Made by a program: the position numbers and the translations under genes. From Pseudomonadota bacterium (GTDB lineage Bacteria > Tectomicrobia > Entotheonellia > Entotheonellales > Entotheonellaceae): DNA of 34,059 nucleotides. The notes beneath the pieces are model-generated. The model saw only the letters and a program-made list of their open reading frames with translations. It did not search any database and was not told the origin of the DNA. The stretch covers positions 1 through 34,059 of the forward strand of contig SXND01000229.1 of the NCBI GenBank assembly GCA_005777235.1, given 5' to 3'. Below, in pieces: positions 31,277-34,059 of this stretch; positions within the stretch are counted from its first letter, which is position 1; every line of letters begins with the position of its first letter.

Positions 31277-32203
31277 TTATTTCACGGCTCCTTCGTGGGG
31301 GAGGAGCGCCAACCAGGCTTCCAGGCTGGGGCTGGTCTCGATCGCGTGTTGCAGCGCTTGGAGCTGTGCCAGATCACAGGCGGCCAGACGCCCTGGCAGC
31401 TCCGCCGGCAGGGCCGCACCATAGCGGCTGCGGGCCAGCGCCGGCAGCACCTGACACAGCGTCTGCACGATACCCTCGGCAATACCCTCGGCTCGGCCTT
31501 CGGCTCGGCCTTCGGCGATCCAGGCGTGCGCCACTTCCCCGACCATCGCTTCTGCCGAGGCGCGTTCGGCAAAGATCTCCGCCACACGCCGCCGCCAGCC
31601 AGGAAGCAACGGCTCGCAGTCAATCGCATCCTGGACCGTCAGTCGTGTCGGTTGCGCTGGGGATTCCACCCGGTAGACCCAGACAATTTGGCGCCGTTCA
31701 TCGACATCCCAGACGATTTGCACCTGGTTGGCGAAGTACAGCGCGCGCTTGGCACGCTCCCGGGCCCGGCGGTTGGACGGTGAGCGCACCTCGACGACCA
31801 GCTCGGGGCCACCGTTGAGCACCGGACGCTGGTGTGGACCCGATGGCAGCACAGCCGTCTGCAGGCGATGCCAGGACACCAGGCTGGCATCGGGCTTCAC
31901 CACATCGCCGTTGTGCAACAGGCATTCCAACTGGTCGGGGAGCACTTGGCCAAAGCTCACTTTACGCGCGGAAATACTCAGCATATCCTGTATGTTGGCG
32001 ACGGAGCGTCGTTCGTGCACATCAGTTATCTCTTGCCACACTAACCAGCCGTTATAGAGTTCAACAGGCTCTTCTTCGAGCAGCGTTTCGGCGTTTTCGA
32101 TGCTATACGGCCCTTGGGCGCGGGCGTACGCCTCCAGGAGATCGCGCGGCCACAGACAGGTGGTGATCTGTGGCCGCCTGGCGCGGACGGTTGACGTAGG
32201 CAT
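31277..32203 (-). CDS. Uma2 family protein (DUF820) with C-terminal repeats
   Basis: The 308-residue product has the Uma2 core: VKPDASLVS with Asp105, PELVVEVRSPSNRRARERAKRALYF with Glu138 and Lys152, and QIVWDVDERRQIVWVYR. The C-terminal region includes a run of EGRAEG repeats (encoded by near-identical 12-15 base units around 31480-31515) and then helices. An AAGGAGG site just upstream supports the ATG at 32203. The role is unknown, as for the first Uma2 gene at 663-1403, with which it shares only the core. It converges on the binding-protein gene across about 200 bases in which I see nothing clear. Confidence 0.85.
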   Translation of the reverse strand: MPTSTVRARRPQITTCLWPRDLLEAYARAQGPYSIENAETLLEEEPVELYNGWLVWQEITDVHERRSVANIQDMLSISARKVSFGQVLPDQLECLLHNGDVVKPDASLVSWHRLQTAVLPSGPHQRPVLNGGPELVVEVRSPSNRRARERAKRALYFANQVQIVWDVDERRQIVWVYRVESPAQPTRLTVQDAIDCEPLLPGWRRRVAEIFAERASAEAMVGEVAHAWIAEGRAEGRAEGIAEGIVQTLCQVLPALARSRYGAALPAELPGRLAACDLAQLQALQHAIETSPSLEAWLALLPHEGAVK

Positions 32204-32847
32204 AAGTGTCCTCCTTAGCCGAGACATGTCCCTGGCTCATCCTACCGCATCGCGTCGTGCCTGTCCAGGCTGGCAGGGCGACGCACGGACCCCTGCGCCA
32301 GACCGCCTATCCGGGGCGCGCAGGGTTGCACGCGATGACACTCGTGCCAGCGCTAGGGCGTGCGTGCATACCCTCACGATAAGAAGGTCTCCAGGATGTT
32401 CCGGATGCGCTGGACGCTCCAGCCCATGTGCTTGGCACGCTGCGCTGGCGTGTGCGATGGCGCGCTCGTGCGTCGAATCTGGCCCAGGCATCAAGGCAAC
32501 GCCTGTGTGGAACGCAACCCCCGACGAAGGCTCCTGTGAGTTGATGGTCCCGGCCTGTGCGCCGCCTTGCCTGGTCGCCCGGAAGTGCCTATACTCCTGA
32601 CGAGCATGCGGGGCGTATGCGTGGCCTGCCGTACCAGCGCAACGGGTCTCGCCTCGCCCACGTGAGCCTGGGGAGCCTCTAGCCGGTGCTGTTCAGGCAT
32701 CTCATCATGTGGCCAGAAGCGAGGCGTGACGTGGCGCCGGCACGGCCACAGTGGTGGTTCCTGCACGGGTGCCGACTATGGGCCGTGTTGGGCAGAAGAT
32801 GTCTGTCGAGTTCCCGATGGGCCGTGTTGCAGATGGGAGAGCGAGTC
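32204..32847. other. No recognised gene; short direct repeat
   Basis: About 640 bases hold open frames on both strands, but none shows a family pattern, ribosome site or sensible composition. The 13-base sequence ATGGGCCGTGTTG occurs twice (32778-32790 and 32817-32829) shortly before the LLM gene and could be a regulator site or a small duplication. The rest may be debris. Confidence 0.4.
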
Positions 32848-34053
32848 GTGTCACAACAACGTCGTATGATGCATCTCGGCGCCTTCGTCCACGAGACTGG
32901 CCAGCATGTCGCCGCCTGGCGTCACCCTGACGCGCATACGGGCGCCGGCACCTGCTTTGCCGAGATGGTTGAGGTCGCCCAGCTGGCGGAGCGCGGCAAG
33001 TTCGACCTGCTCTTTCTGGCCGACTCTGCCGCCGTGCCCCTGGCGGGCAGCGCCGATGCGCGCGGACGAATGGGCAAGGTGGTAAAGTTCGAACCTTTGA
33101 CGGTCCTGTCGGCGCTCGCCGCGGTGACGACCCACCTCGGCCTTGTCGCGACCGCGACCACGACCTACAACGAACCCTACACGCTGGCGCGCCAGTTCGC
33201 CTCCCTCGACCAGATCAGCGGTGGGCGCGCTGGCTGGAACCTCGTGACCTCCAACAACGAAGCGGACGCGCTGAACTACAGCCAGGACGCGCATCTCGCG
33301 CACGCCGAGCGCTACGACCGCGCGATCGAGTTTGCCGAGGTTGTGAACGGTCTATGGGACAGTTGGGACGATGACGCCTTCATCCGCGACAAGGCCTCGG
33401 GCGTGTTCTTCGATCCGTCGAAGCTCCACGTGCTGCACCACAAGGGCAAGCACTTCCAGGTGTGCGGCCCGCTGAACGTCGCCTGTTCGCCACAGGGCCG
33501 GCCGGTTCTGGTGCAGGCCGGGGCGTCCGGTACCGGCCGCGACGTCGCCGCCCGCTTGGCCGAATTGGTCTTCACCGCGCAGACGACCTTCGAGCAGGCG
33601 CAGGCGTTCTACGCCGACATCATGGCCCGCCTGCAGCAGTGCGGCCGCACGCCCGACGCCGTGAAAGTCATGCCGGGCTTCTATCCGGTCGTGGGACGCA
33701 CCGAGGCGGAGGCTCAGGATAAATTCGCCTACCTCCAGTCGTTGATCCAGCCCAGTGTCGGGCTGTCGATCCTCGCACATACGATTGGCGTGCACGATCT
33801 CGAGACGCTGCCGCTGCATGGGCCGGTGCCCGCGATGGCCGATACCAACGGCCCGCTCAGCCGGCAGCACCTGCTGCTAGAGGCGGCGCGGCGCGACCAC
33901 CTCACCCTGTGGGAACTCTGCCTGCTGAATGCCGGCCCGCGCGGGCACGCGATGGTCGTCGGCACGCCCGCGCACGTCGCCGACGTGATGGAGCACTGGT
34001 TCCTGCACGGCGCCGCCGACGGGTTCAATGTCATCACTGGCAACTTGCCTTAG
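32848..34053 (+). CDS. LLM class flavin-dependent monooxygenase (NtaA/SnaA/DszA type), C-terminally short
   Basis: The roughly 401-residue product is a TIM-barrel flavin monooxygenase: LGAFVHETGQHVAAWRHP, AQLAERGKFDLLFLADS, ARQFASLDQISGGRAGWNLVTS, RPVLVQAGASGTGRDVAARLAE, and GFNVITGNLP. Members use FMNH2 supplied by a separate reductase to oxidise aminopolycarboxylates, sulfur compounds and similar molecules. Relatives usually continue for about 45 residues after the GFN motif (region ending in TLRDHLGL), but here a TAG follows LP at once. The GTG at 32848 with GGGAGA upstream is the preferred start; ATG at 32866 is an alternative. The sequence appears richer in G/C at third positions than its neighbours. 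Confidence 0.85.
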   Translation: MSQQRRMMHLGAFVHETGQHVAAWRHPDAHTGAGTCFAEMVEVAQLAERGKFDLLFLADSAAVPLAGSADARGRMGKVVKFEPLTVLSALAAVTTHLGLVATATTTYNEPYTLARQFASLDQISGGRAGWNLVTSNNEADALNYSQDAHLAHAERYDRAIEFAEVVNGLWDSWDDDAFIRDKASGVFFDPSKLHVLHHKGKHFQVCGPLNVACSPQGRPVLVQAGASGTGRDVAARLAELVFTAQTTFEQAQAFYADIMARLQQCGRTPDAVKVMPGFYPVVGRTEAEAQDKFAYLQSLIQPSVGLSILAHTIGVHDLETLPLHGPVPAMADTNGPLSRQHLLLEAARRDHLTLWELCLLNAGPRGHAMVVGTPAHVADVMEHWFLHGAADGFNVITGNLP

Positions 34054-34059
34054 TTACGC

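Noticed and set aside
31480-31520. Direct repeats resembling a CRISPR or satellite
   Set aside because: The repeats are in frame and encode EGRAEG units of the Uma2 tail. No spacer-repeat array exists anywhere in the window.
32100-32600. 166-codon frame between the second Uma2 gene and the LLM gene
   Set aside because: It starts inside the Uma2 gene in antisense, has unusual Cys/Arg content and no recognisable domain.

Overview
The window is about 34 kb of GC-rich bacterial DNA, densely packed with genes on both strands. No gene fixes the taxon. The mix of Uma2-family proteins, SMP-30/gluconolactonase paralogues, a UGSC selenoprotein, an LLM flavin monooxygenase, HicAB/HepT-type toxin genes and IS605-type RNA-guided nuclease elements is what I would expect from an uncultured soil or sponge-associated lineage (Tectomicrobia/Entotheonella, Rokubacteria or a relative). 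That placement is a guess from gene content.

Region 1 (1-6.7 kb) is accessory. It holds a nucleotidyltransferase tail fused to unrelated sequence, a HepT-like gene with a changed catalytic motif, a Uma2 protein, an M20 amidohydrolase, an SMP-30 lactonase, a hicB-hicA pair, a TIR-domain gene with a clear promoter, a decayed WD40 partner of that TIR gene, a membrane-anchored cytochrome c, and a small unknown gene. Region 2 (6.6-10.9 kb) has a threonine tRNA with an unusual AGU anticodon, a small membrane protein, the lutABC lactate-oxidation operon, and a convergent RRM RNA-binding protein gene with a strong promoter and a roughly 200-nt leader.

Region 3 (10.9-22.1 kb) is a MoxR-DUF58-FKBP-DUF4381-BatA-BatB-BatC-BatD-BatE cluster. 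It probably encodes an AAA+ ATPase/von Willebrand A machine of the cell envelope. An IS605-type element carrying a nonsense-mutated tnpB and an overlooked 48-residue gene sits between batD and batE. Region 4 (22.1-25.3 kb) has a secreted protein of unknown function, a CorA transporter, a lipoprotein, and about 800 bases without a convincing gene that hold a highly foldable segment and a 114-bp element with perfect 18-bp inverted ends.

Region 5 (25.3-31.1 kb) is a probable operon: a 356-residue protein of unknown function, a UGSC selenoprotein with an in-frame UGA and a hairpin just after it, a second SMP-30 lactonase, and a peptide/oligo-type ABC substrate-binding protein. An IscB element with its upstream omega-RNA has inserted between the first two genes. 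The TnpB and IscB elements have the same kind of ends, GC-rich hairpins with TGAA at or within the loop, which suggests one TnpA-type transposase moved both. Region 6 (31.1-34.06 kb) has a second Uma2 gene, about 640 bases without a recognised gene, and an LLM monooxygenase that stops early.

The best leads are the selenoprotein cluster split by IscB, the shared ends of the two RNA-guided nuclease elements, the TIR/WD40 remnant, the AGU tRNA, and the foldable segment at 24.5-24.7 kb.
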